This document shows positions 29,190 to 36,481 of a stretch of 36,481 bases of DNA, in pieces (position 1 is the first letter of the stretch; every line of letters starts with the position of its first letter). A program made the position numbers and the translations under genes. The notes under the pieces were generated by a model that saw nothing but the letters and a program-made list of their open reading frames with translations, made no database searches and was not told the DNA's origin. The stretch comes from DATLFQ01 sp035540915 (GTDB lineage: Bacteria; Actinomycetota; Acidimicrobiia; Acidimicrobiales; GCA-2861595): assembly GCA_035540915.1 (NCBI GenBank), contig DATLFQ010000149.1, positions 1 through 36,481 on the forward strand. Direction: 5' to 3'.

Positions 29190-31112
29190 CTAGTCGATCC
29201 CCGATGTCAGGGCGATGGGAGCAGCCTCGCGCCCGGAGAGCACCTCGAAGACCCGCCGGGCCACCGGGGCGGCGACCGACGAGCCGAACCCGGACTCCTC
29301 CATGACGACGGCGAGGGCGTACTGCGGCGCCGTCGCCGGGGCGAAGGCGGCGAACAGGGAGGTGTCCTGGCGACCGCTCACCTGGGCCGTGCCGGTCTTG
29401 CCGGCCACCTCGAAGCTGTCGAGCGGGAAGCCGACGAACGCCGGGTACGCCGTGCCGTCCTCGCTGGCCACCGCCCCGCGCAGGCCCTGCAGGATCGAGG
29501 CCCGCTGGGCGCCGTCGATGGCCACCCGACCGGTCGTCTCGACCGGGATGTCCCGCACCGGCTGCCCGTCGGGTCGCAGCACCCGGGCCGCCACCCGCGG
29601 CGTGTGGACGGTGCCCCCGTTGGCGAAGGTGGCGTAGAGGTTCGCCAGCTGCAGCGGCGTCACGACGGTCTCGCCCTGCCCGATGGAGAGGTTGACGTTG
29701 TCGCCGGTGCGCCAGTTGCCCTCGGGAAAGGCCTCCGGCTTCTGCTCGTGGAGTCGGCGGCGGCTCTCCGGGTCGGGGATGCGCCCGCGCAGCTCGCCGC
29801 TCATGGCGATGCCGGTGTGGGAGCCGAGCCCGAACGACCGCGCCACCTCCTGGATGGCCAGGTTGTTCGGTTCGCCGCTGGCCCAGAAGTTGGCCCCCAG
29901 GTCGTAGAAGAACGCGTCGCTGGACACCGTAAGCGCCTGGGCCAGGTTGACCCGCCCGTAGGCGCGGCTGCCGGCGTTGCGGAAGACGCAGCGCTCACCC
30001 CGGCAGTTGCGGATCCGGTAGGTGCCCTCGTCCACGAAGGTGGTGGCCGGCGTGATCGTGCCCCGCTGCAGGGCGGCCAGTGCAGTCACCAGCTTGAACG
30101 TGGAGCCGGGCGCGTACTGGCCCGCGATGGCCCGGTTGGTGAGCGGGCGGTGGCCCGCGGGGTCCTGCAGGGCGGCGTAGACGTCGGGACGGATGCCGTT
30201 GTTGAAGTCCGCCGGGTTGAACGTCGGGTAGGACGCCAGGGCCAGCACCGAGCCGTCCCGGGGGTCGAGCACCACCGCGGCGCCCGCCGGCGACACGAAC
30301 GGCTGCCCGCCCTGGCGGTCCCGCCGCTTGCGGTTGGCCAGCAGGGCCTGGGCCAGGGACTCCTCGGTGACGCGCTGCACGTCGAGGTCGACGGTCAGCT
30401 GCACGTCGTTGCCACGCACCGGCGGGGTGCTCCCGGGCAGGGTCCGCAGGACCTTCCCGTTGGCGTCCACCTCCAGCTCGACCCGCCCCGGGGTCCCCCG
30501 CAGATCGACCTCGTAGGCCTGCTCGACCCCCGACTTCCCGATGTCGTCGCCCAGCCGGTACCCGTCGTCCCGGCGGGCCTCGAGCTCGCGCTCGTTGATC
30601 TCGCCGACGTAGCCGAGGAGGTGGGCCGCCAGGGGGGTCGCCCCCGTCGGGTAGGAGCGCTCGGCCACCGCCAGGGCCTCCACCCCGGGGAAGTCGGCCG
30701 CCCGCTCGCGCAGGTAGACGACGACGTCCTCGCTCACGTCCTCGGCCACCGGGACGGGCCGGAACGGCGAGTACCGGGCGTCGTTCATCCGCCGCTGCAG
30801 CTCGTCCCGGGAGATGTTCAACAGCGCGGCCAGCCGGGCGCGCACCTCGGGCTTGTCGGCCACCTTCTGGCGCTGCACGGTCACCACCTGGGAGATGCGG
30901 TTTTCGACCAGGGGCCGGCCGTGGCGGTCCAGGATGCGCCCCCGGGGGGCCGGCTCGAACACGACCCGCCGCTGGTTCTGGGTGGCCAGGGTCTGGAACG
31001 TGTCGGTGTCGATCACCTGCAGGTACCACAGGCGGGCAAACAGGGTCGAGAACAGCGACAGCACCACGATCCCGATGACCGTGAGCCGGAAGCGCGCCGA
31101 GTCGGTGCTCAT
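29190..31112 (-). CDS. mrdA: penicillin-binding protein 2 (elongation transpeptidase)
   Basis: The 640-residue class B penicillin-binding protein cross-links peptidoglycan with RodA during elongation. An N-terminal membrane helix (about 9-27) is followed by the pedestal or dimerisation domain (RGRILDRHGRPLVENR, 58-72) and the transpeptidase domain. The catalytic motif S-x-x-K is S337-T-F-K340 in YAPGSTFKLV, the second motif is VSSDAFFYDLG (SSD form), and AGKTGTAQ is the third. The length is normal. The ATG at 31112 overlaps the stop of a 5-codon minicistron as ATGA, itself coupled to mreD. It sits between mreD and rodA as in many bacteria. Confidence 0.97.
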   Translation of the reverse strand: MSTDSARFRLTVIGIVVLSLFSTLFARLWYLQVIDTDTFQTLATQNQRRVVFEPAPRGRILDRHGRPLVENRISQVVTVQRQKVADKPEVRARLAALLNISRDELQRRMNDARYSPFRPVPVAEDVSEDVVVYLRERAADFPGVEALAVAERSYPTGATPLAAHLLGYVGEINERELEARRDDGYRLGDDIGKSGVEQAYEVDLRGTPGRVELEVDANGKVLRTLPGSTPPVRGNDVQLTVDLDVQRVTEESLAQALLANRKRRDRQGGQPFVSPAGAAVVLDPRDGSVLALASYPTFNPADFNNGIRPDVYAALQDPAGHRPLTNRAIAGQYAPGSTFKLVTALAALQRGTITPATTFVDEGTYRIRNCRGERCVFRNAGSRAYGRVNLAQALTVSSDAFFYDLGANFWASGEPNNLAIQEVARSFGLGSHTGIAMSGELRGRIPDPESRRRLHEQKPEAFPEGNWRTGDNVNLSIGQGETVVTPLQLANLYATFANGGTVHTPRVAARVLRPDGQPVRDIPVETTGRVAIDGAQRASILQGLRGAVASEDGTAYPAFVGFPLDSFEVAGKTGTAQVSGRQDTSLFAAFAPATAPQYALAVVMEESGFGSSVAAPVARRVFEVLSGREAAPIALTSGID

Positions 31113-31130
31113 CGGGCGGTGCTCATCGGG
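31103..31130 (-). repeat. 14-bp tandem duplication at the mreD/mrdA junction
   Basis: The minus strand carries CCCGATGAGCACCG twice in tandem (31130-31117 and 31116-31103). The first copy holds the mreD stop codon TGA, the second the mrdA start codon ATG. In each copy ATG and TGA overlap as ATGA. Confidence 0.92.
31109..31126 (-). CDS. 5-codon minicistron (MSTAR) between mreD and mrdA
   Basis: ATG AGC ACC GCC CGA TGA reads Met-Ser-Thr-Ala-Arg-stop. Its ATG overlaps the mreD TGA as ATGA (31126-31123) and its TGA overlaps the mrdA ATG as ATGA (31112-31109). It arises from the 14-bp duplication and could carry terminating mreD ribosomes on to mrdA. The peptide itself is unlikely to have a function. 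Translation is not shown by sequence alone. Confidence 0.4.
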   Translation of the reverse strand: MSTAR

Positions 31131-31629
31131 CGAAGGCGTGCTCGCGCTCGCCGGAAAGAACCCAGGACACCACCCGAACCACGACCGGCACCAGCACGGC
31201 GTTCAGCGTGCCGACCACCGCCGCCAGGCCGACCAGCTCCGGGCGCAGCAGGTGGGCCTGGCCCAGCAGCGACCCGAGCAGGGCGTACAGCAGCACCCCG
31301 GCCGTGCTGGCAGCCAGGCCGGTGGCCAGCGGGATCCACCAGGCCAGGCGGATGACGCCGGCCTGCAGGGTCCCCACGCCGTAACCCACGAGCCCGAAGG
31401 TCAACGACGACAGACCGAAGGGCGTCTGGGCCAGGAGGTCGGCCGCCAGCCCCGCCGCGAATCCGACGACGGCGCCGCGCTCCCGACCGCCGGCGATGCC
31501 ACCGGCCACCGCCACCAGCAGCAGCAGGTCGGGGCTGACCCCGGCCACCCGGATGTTCACCAGCACCGAGTGCTGGGCCACCAGCGCGGCCACGAGCACC
31601 ATGGAGAGGCGGACCACGCCTCGGCTCAT
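31123..31629 (-). CDS. mreD: rod shape-determining protein MreD
   Basis: The 168-residue membrane protein has five or so hydrophobic helices (for example MVLVAALVAQHSVLVNI, LLLLVAVAGGIAGG and SWVLSGERE at the end). It shows the conserved MreD segment GFAAGLAADLLAQTPFGLSSLTFGLVGYGVG. It works with MreC and the RodA/PBP2 complex. ATG 31629 is chosen over GTG 31641 because it overlaps the mreC stop as ATGA. It ends in the 14-bp tandem duplication before mrdA. Confidence 0.92.
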   Translation of the reverse strand: MSRGVVRLSMVLVAALVAQHSVLVNIRVAGVSPDLLLLVAVAGGIAGGRERGAVVGFAAGLAADLLAQTPFGLSSLTFGLVGYGVGTLQAGVIRLAWWIPLATGLAASTAGVLLYALLGSLLGQAHLLRPELVGLAAVVGTLNAVLVPVVVRVVSWVLSGEREHAFAR

Positions 31630-32459
31630 CGCCCGCTCCACTGCAGCACCTTGACGACCCGGAGCCCCTCGAGGTCGACCACGGGCTCGGCCGTGACGTC
31701 CTGCTGGAGCGCACCGGTGGCCGCGGTCGCCGCCCGCACCTGGGCCACGGGGATCCCGGCGGGGAAGGCGCTCTGGTCCAGCCCGCTGGTCACCAGGATC
31801 TCGCCCCGGGCGACCACCGAGTCCGGCTCGACCAGGTCCACCCGAACCGTCGAGCCGCGCCCCCGCCCGGCGGCCACGCCGACGTCGCCCGACAACGGGA
31901 AACGCACGCCCACGCTGGAGGCCGGGTCGGTCACCAGGAGCACCGTCGACCGGCGGGCCGACACGTCGACCACCCGGCCCACCAGGCCCCGCCCGGCGAC
32001 GACCGGCATGCCGGGGGCCACGCCGGCGTCGCGTCCCCGGTCCAACTGGATGGTCTGGCCGAAGCGGGCGTCGGACATCTGCACGACCCGGCTGGCGACC
32101 GCCGGGATGTCACCGGCGAAGTCGAGGTCCTGCTGGTCGAGGAGGGCCCGGCGCTCGCGGTCGCTGTCGCGGGCGGCCAGCACCGTGCGGTCCTGCTCGG
32201 CCAGCTGCGTGCGCAGCCGCTCGTTCTCCGCCTCCACGTCGCCGTAGTGCAGCGCCCCCTGGAAGAAGTCGCCGACCGGCTCGAAGACCGCGTCGGCGGC
32301 GTCCTGGACGGGGGCGAAGGCGTCGCGCGCCGCGTCGCGGACGGTGGCCATGACCCCGAACCCGCTGCCCCGCTGGTCGAGCGTCAGGAGGGTGATCGAG
32401 GTGAGCACGACGAGCAGCAGGGTGAAACGAGGGCGTGACGAGCGCCGGTAGACAGCCAA
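31626..32459 (-). CDS. mreC: rod shape-determining protein MreC
   Basis: The 277-residue protein has one N-terminal membrane helix (FTLLLVVLTSITLLTL, about 12-27), a coiled coil (DVEAENERLRTQLAEQDRTVLAARDSDRERRALLDQQ, about 74-110) and two beta-barrel domains. These contain the typical QTIQLDRGRDAGVAPGMPVV, GLVGRVVDV and ILVTSGLDQSAFPAGIPVAQV. MreC organises the elongation complex outside the membrane. The start is TTG 32459-32457, beginning MAVYRRSSRPRF; no clear ribosome-binding site is seen. It lies 19 nt after mreB and overlaps mreD by 4 nt. Confidence 0.94.
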   Translation of the reverse strand: MAVYRRSSRPRFTLLLVVLTSITLLTLDQRGSGFGVMATVRDAARDAFAPVQDAADAVFEPVGDFFQGALHYGDVEAENERLRTQLAEQDRTVLAARDSDRERRALLDQQDLDFAGDIPAVASRVVQMSDARFGQTIQLDRGRDAGVAPGMPVVAGRGLVGRVVDVSARRSTVLLVTDPASSVGVRFPLSGDVGVAAGRGRGSTVRVDLVEPDSVVARGEILVTSGLDQSAFPAGIPVAQVRAATAATGALQQDVTAEPVVDLEGLRVVKVLQWSGR

Positions 32460-32478
32460 GAAGGTGGTCGCCCTGGGA

Positions 32479-33516
<1,038 letters not shown>

Positions 33517-33539
33517 CCGGCGCCCTCCCGGGTCGGGCC

Positions 33540-33989
33540 TCAGGCTAGGTCGCCCGGACCGCCCGCGCCAGTGGCCCCCTCGGCCAGGGCCGGGAAGAAC
33601 ACGGCGATCTCCCGCTCGGCCGCCGCCGGCCCGTCGCTGCCGTGGACGAGGTTCTCGGTGGTCACGAGCGCCAGGTCGCCCCGAATGGTGCCGGGCGGCG
33701 CGTCGGCCGGGTTGGTGGCGCCGATCATCGAGCGAACCAGCTTCCAGGTCTCGGGCGGGCCCTCCAGCACCGCCACCAGGGACGGGGACCGGGTGATGAA
33801 GGCGACCAGGGCGGCGTAGAACGGCTTGCCCTCGTGCTCGGCGTAGTGGCGGCCGGCGGTCTCGGCGTCGATGTGGCGCAGCTCGGCGGCTGCCAACCGG
33901 AGCCCCCGAGCCTCCAGCCGCCCCAGGATCTCGCCCACCAGCCCCCGCTCGACGGCGTCCGGCTTGCAGATCACCAGTGTCCGCTCCAT
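33540..33989 (-). CDS. ndk: nucleoside diphosphate kinase
   Basis: The 149-residue enzyme transfers phosphate between nucleoside di- and triphosphates. It shows MERTLVICKPDAVERGLVGEIL at the N-terminus, MIGATNPADAPPGTIRGDLA, and the active-site His near residue 116 in ENLVHGSDGPAAAEREI. The C-terminal tail (GATGAGGPGDLA) is longer than usual. The ATG at 33989 is preceded by a G run with no spacing, so the ribosome-binding site is poor. The 62-nt gap to folC holds repeat copy D and a hairpin with a T run. Confidence 0.97.
   Translation of the reverse strand: MERTLVICKPDAVERGLVGEILGRLEARGLRLAAAELRHIDAETAGRHYAEHEGKPFYAALVAFITRSPSLVAVLEGPPETWKLVRSMIGATNPADAPPGTIRGDLALVTTENLVHGSDGPAAAEREIAVFFPALAEGATGAGGPGDLA
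33542..33547 (-). promoter_or_regulatory. possible -10 box (TAGCCT) for mreB
   Basis: TAGCCT on the minus strand overlaps the last codons of ndk (CTA GCC TGA). It would start transcription about 18-20 nt before the mreB ATG, leaving room for GGGAGGG. Confidence 0.35.
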
Positions 33990-33997
33990 CCCCCCAG

Positions 33998-34031
33998 CGA
34001 ACCGCGTGGGGAACAGGACTGCAAAACGGTC
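33998..34031 (+). repeat. gene-end repeat, copy D (divergent right half)
   Basis: CGAACCGCGTGGGGAACAGG matches the left half of the other copies, but the right half reads ACTGCAAAACGGTC instead of the GGCGG-containing version. Relative to the local genes (folC and ndk, minus strand) it is inverted compared with copies A, B and C. Confidence 0.65.
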
Positions 34032-34049
34032 CCGACCCGACCCCGGGAC
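34023..34049 (-). terminator. hairpin with T run after folC
   Basis: On the minus strand GTCCCG (34049-34044) pairs with CGGGAC (34034-34029) over a 9-nt loop, followed by CG and TTTT (34026-34023). It begins 2 nt after the folC stop and is one of the few T-tracted hairpins in the window. The T run lies inside repeat copy D. Confidence 0.5.
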
Positions 34050-34051
34050 GC

Positions 34052-35368
34052 TCAGTTCGTTCCGGCCAGGAGGGCGCGAATCGCGCCGACCAGGTACAGC
34101 GAGCCGGTGACCAGCACCAGCTCGTCTTCCCGGGCGGCGGCCAGGGCCGCCTGCAGGGCGGCGGCCGGCGAGGGCGCCTCGTCGGCGGCCACGCCCAGGG
34201 ACCGGGCGGCTGCGGCCACCTCCTCGGCAGGGAGGGCGCGGGGCGACGGCGGCTCGCAGGCCACCACCAACCGCGTAACCCCGCCCGGCGCGCCCAGCAG
34301 CGGCTCCAGCATCTCGACGGGGTCCCGCCCCCGCAGGAGCCCCACCACCAGGAGCCGGGAGGAGATGGCGACGAAGTCGTCGGCCAGCGCGGCGGCCGCC
34401 GTCGCCGCCCCGGCCGGGTTGTGGGCGCCGTCCAGCACGACCAGCGGCTGGCGTCTCACCACCTCCAGGCGGCCCGGGAGGCGCAGGCCCGACAGCGCCC
34501 GGCGCAGGTCGTCGTCGTCGATGGGCGTACCGAAGAAGGCCTCGGCGGCGGCGGCGGCCATGGCGGCGTTGGCCGCCTGGTGGGCGCCGTACACCGGCAG
34601 GTACACCTGCTCGTAGCGGGCCGCCGGGGTGACCAGGTCGGCGGACCGACCGCCGTGGGCGACGGCGACTTCCTCGGCCCCGAAGTCGGTGCCCCGCAAC
34701 CACGTCTCGGCCGGTCCGGCGGCATGGAAGGGGGCGGCCACGACGGGGTCGGTCACCCCCAGCACCAGGTGCGAGCCGGGCTTGACGATGCCGGCCTTCT
34801 CCCCGGCGATGTCGACGAGGGTCGGGCCCAGTAGCTCGGCATGGTCCTCGGCCACGTTGGTGACCACCGCCACGGTGGCGTCGGCGACGTTGGTGGCGTC
34901 CCACCGGCCACCCAGGCCGACCTCGATGACGGCGGCGTCCACCGCCTGGTCGGCGAACCAGCGGTAGGCGGCCGCGGTCAGCAGCTCGAAGCGGGTGGCC
35001 CGCACGCCGACGACCGGCTCCAGTGCCGCCACCGCCTGGAGGGCCTCGGCCAGCTCCTCGTCGGCGATGGGCTCGCCGTTGCGGGCGATCCGCTCGTTGA
35101 CCCGCACCAGATCGGGGCTGGTGTAGGTGCCGACGGTCAAGCCGCGGCCGGCCAGCAGGGCGGTGACCATGGCCGCCGTCGACCCCTTGCCGTTGGTGCC
35201 GGTCACGTGGACGACCGGGCAGGCCCGCTGCGGCTCACCCATGGCGCCCGTCAGGGCGGCGATGCGCTCCAGCGTCGGCGCCGACGCCCGGCCGGCGATC
35301 GTCGCCTCCAGGTTGATGCGGCCGTCGAGGTCGGCCAGCGCCTCCGCGTAGGTCCAACCGGCCGCCAC
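34052..35368 (-). CDS. folC: folylpolyglutamate synthase/dihydrofolate synthase
   Basis: The 438-residue Mur-ligase-type enzyme adds glutamate to folates (and in many bacteria to dihydropteroate). It shows VVHVTGTNGKGSTAAMV (P-loop), GTYTSPDLVRVNERI, VIEVGLGGRWDATNV, AGEKAGIVKPGS and VVLDGAHNPAG (C-terminal domain). The start is GTG 35368-35366, giving MAAGWTYAEALADLDGRINLE; it lies 41 nt after clpX, and the gap is filled by repeat copy B. In many actinobacteria valS lies between clpX and folC, which is not so here. Confidence 0.95.
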   Translation of the reverse strand: MAAGWTYAEALADLDGRINLEATIAGRASAPTLERIAALTGAMGEPQRACPVVHVTGTNGKGSTAAMVTALLAGRGLTVGTYTSPDLVRVNERIARNGEPIADEELAEALQAVAALEPVVGVRATRFELLTAAAYRWFADQAVDAAVIEVGLGGRWDATNVADATVAVVTNVAEDHAELLGPTLVDIAGEKAGIVKPGSHLVLGVTDPVVAAPFHAAGPAETWLRGTDFGAEEVAVAHGGRSADLVTPAARYEQVYLPVYGAHQAANAAMAAAAAEAFFGTPIDDDDLRRALSGLRLPGRLEVVRRQPLVVLDGAHNPAGAATAAAALADDFVAISSRLLVVGLLRGRDPVEMLEPLLGAPGGVTRLVVACEPPSPRALPAEEVAAAARSLGVAADEAPSPAAALQAALAAAREDELVLVTGSLYLVGAIRALLAGTN

Positions 35369-35371
35369 GGT

Positions 35372-35405
35372 GACCGGAGACCGCCCCTGTTCCCTGCGCG
35401 GTTCG
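35372..35405 (-). repeat. gene-end repeat, copy B
   Basis: On the minus strand this reads CGAACCGCGCAGGGAACAGG and then GGCGGTCTCCGGTC, filling most of the 41-nt gap between clpX and folC. ACCGC/GCGGT and outer ACCG/CGGT arms could form a short interrupted stem. The TAG seen in copies A and C is CAG here, and clpX ends with its own TGA just before. Confidence 0.75.
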
Positions 35406-35409
35406 GTGC

Positions 35410-36481
35410 TCAGGAGGCGGCTCGGCGGGGCCGGCTCTCCTTTTCGGGGGCCCGAGACACCAGGGTGGGGGCGACGCGTTCGAGGACGACGGAGCGGTCG
35501 ATGACGCACTTGCCGATGTCGGAGCGGCTGGGGAGGTCGTACATGACCTCCAGCAGCACCTCCTCCAGGATGGCCCGCAGGCCCCGGGCGCCGGTGCCCC
35601 GCAGGAGGGCCTGCTCGGCCACCGCCTCCAGCGCGTCGGCAGTGAACTCCAGCTCCACGTTGTCCAGCTCGAAGACCTTGCGGTACTGCTTCATCAGGGC
35701 GTTCTTCGGGGCGACGAGGATGCGGACCAGGGCGTCCTTGTCCAGGTTGGACACCGCCCCGATGACGGGAAGACGGCCCACGAACTCGGGGATCAGCCCG
35801 AACTTGAGCAGATCCTCGGGCAGCACCTTGGCCAGCAGCTCGCCGTCTTCGGACCCGGCGCTGCGCTTCAGCTCGGCCCGGAAGCCGATGCCCGCCCGGC
35901 CGATGCGGTTCTCGATGATCTTGTCCAGCCCGGCGAAGGCGCCGCCGCAGATGAACAGGATGTTGGTGGTGTCGATCTGGATGAACTCCTGGTGGGGGTG
36001 CTTGCGACCCCCCTGGGGTGGCACCGAGGCGGTGGTCCCCTCCAGGATCTTGAGCAGGGCCTGCTGCACGCCCTCACCCGAGACGTCCCGGGTGATGGAC
36101 GGGTTCTCCGACTTGCGGGCGATCTTGTCGATCTCATCGATGTAGATGATCCCCGTCTCGGCCTTCTTGACGTCGTAGTCGGCGGCCTGGATGAGCTTGA
36201 GGAGGATGTTCTCGACGTCCTCCCCCACGTAGCCCGCCTCGGTGAGCGCCGTGGCGTCGGCGATGGCGAAGGGCACGTTGAGCATGCGGGCCAGGGTCTG
36301 GGCCAGCAGCGTCTTCCCGCAGCCGGTGGGGCCGAGCAGGAGGATGTTGGACTTGGCCAGCTCCACCTCGGAGTCCGAGTGGGCGCCGACCTGGACGCGC
36401 TTGTAGTGGTTGTAGACGGCGACGGAGAGGATCTTCTTGGCGTGCTCCTGGCCGATGATGTAGTCGTTCAGGAACTCGTAG
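35410..36481 (-). CDS. clpX: ATP-dependent protease ATP-binding subunit ClpX (5' end missing)
   Basis: About 356 residues are visible. The frame enters at YEFLNDYIIGQEHAKKILSVAVYNHYKR, so the N-terminal zinc-binding domain is outside the window. Visible parts are Walker A GPTGCGKT, the pore loop AGYVGEDVENILLKLIQAA, Walker B GIIYIDEIDKIA, the ISREV-like NPSITRDVSGEGVQQALLKILEGT, IGF motif loop RIGRAGIGFRAE (ClpP docking), and sensor 2 GARGLRAILEEVLLEVMYDLPS. ClpX unfolds substrates for ClpP and is cytosolic. The C-terminus (RAPEKESRPRRAAS) is short and basic. Confidence 0.97.
   Translation of the reverse strand, partial: YEFLNDYIIGQEHAKKILSVAVYNHYKRVQVGAHSDSEVELAKSNILLLGPTGCGKTLLAQTLARMLNVPFAIADATALTEAGYVGEDVENILLKLIQAADYDVKKAETGIIYIDEIDKIARKSENPSITRDVSGEGVQQALLKILEGTTASVPPQGGRKHPHQEFIQIDTTNILFICGGAFAGLDKIIENRIGRAGIGFRAELKRSAGSEDGELLAKVLPEDLLKFGLIPEFVGRLPVIGAVSNLDKDALVRILVAPKNALMKQYRKVFELDNVELEFTADALEAVAEQALLRGTGARGLRAILEEVLLEVMYDLPSRSDIGKCVIDRSVVLERVAPTLVSRAPEKESRPRRAAS

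Noticed and set aside
33540..34904. A 454-codon minus-strand frame running from folC into ndk
   Set aside because: Only its last 149 residues are real (Ndk). The preceding part is an out-of-frame reading of folC.

Overview
The window is about 36.5 kb of very GC-rich bacterial chromosome, densely packed with short or overlapping gene junctions and frequent GTG/TTG starts. It looks actinobacterial. Supporting signs are the C-terminus of a DUF222/HNH-type endonuclease, a class II DAHP synthase, an F420-type luciferase-like oxidoreductase, the rne-rplU-rpmA-obg-proB and nadD-rsfS order, and leaderless genes preceded by TANNNT -10 boxes. The rod-shape set mreBCD-mrdA-rodA next to ndk and folC, and several Asp/Glu-rich cupredoxin lipoproteins, would suit an Acidimicrobiia-like lineage, but that placement is inference.

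Layout. 1-850: HNH endonuclease tail, tRNA-Ala(GGC), GNAT acetyltransferase. 845-3171 (minus): type II NADH dehydrogenase, rsfS, nadD. 3212-6697: serine hydrolase (+), F420-dependent oxidoreductase (-), class II aroG (+), with very short divergent promoters between them. 6740-10867 (minus): a translationally coupled run proA > moxR > coxE-like VWA gene > histidine phosphatase. 10905-12826 (+): CbxX-type AAA+ ATPase with a probable TerB-like N-terminus, then a DUF998-like membrane protein. 12810-13256 (-): secreted CAP/SCP protein. 13442-17883 (+): substrate-binding-like protein, substrate-binding/VWA fusion, membrane coiled-coil protein and pspA. 17997-25556 (minus): proB, obg, rpmA, rplU, rne/rng, TIGR03936-like protein and TIGR03960-like radical SAM protein. 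25616-27854 (minus): two cupredoxin-like lipoproteins. 27919-36481 (minus): rodA, mrdA, mreD, mreC, mreB, ndk, folC and clpX (cut by the window end).

Functions. The right part is a cell-shape and division block: MreBCD, PBP2 and RodA form the elongation machinery, followed upstream by nucleotide, folate and proteolysis genes. The middle holds the ribosome, RNA-decay and proline genes. The conserved actinobacterial order rne-rplU-rpmA-obg-proB-proA-nadD-rsfS is present but broken into three pieces by accessory genes, among them MoxR/VWA, CbxX/TerB-like, substrate-binding/VWA and PspA genes. These accessory genes may serve envelope homeostasis (inference).

There is no intergenic stretch longer than about 190 bp, and I saw no CRISPR array, insertion sequence, prophage or recognisable defence system. 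The signals I find least explained are: a roughly 33-nt element present four times at gene ends; a 24-bp imperfect inverted repeat filling the pspA/proB convergent gap; a 5-codon minicistron bridging mreD and mrdA, made by a 14-bp tandem duplication; a 41-codon ORF coupled to rodA; and divergent leaderless promoters whose -10 boxes share one TA dinucleotide.
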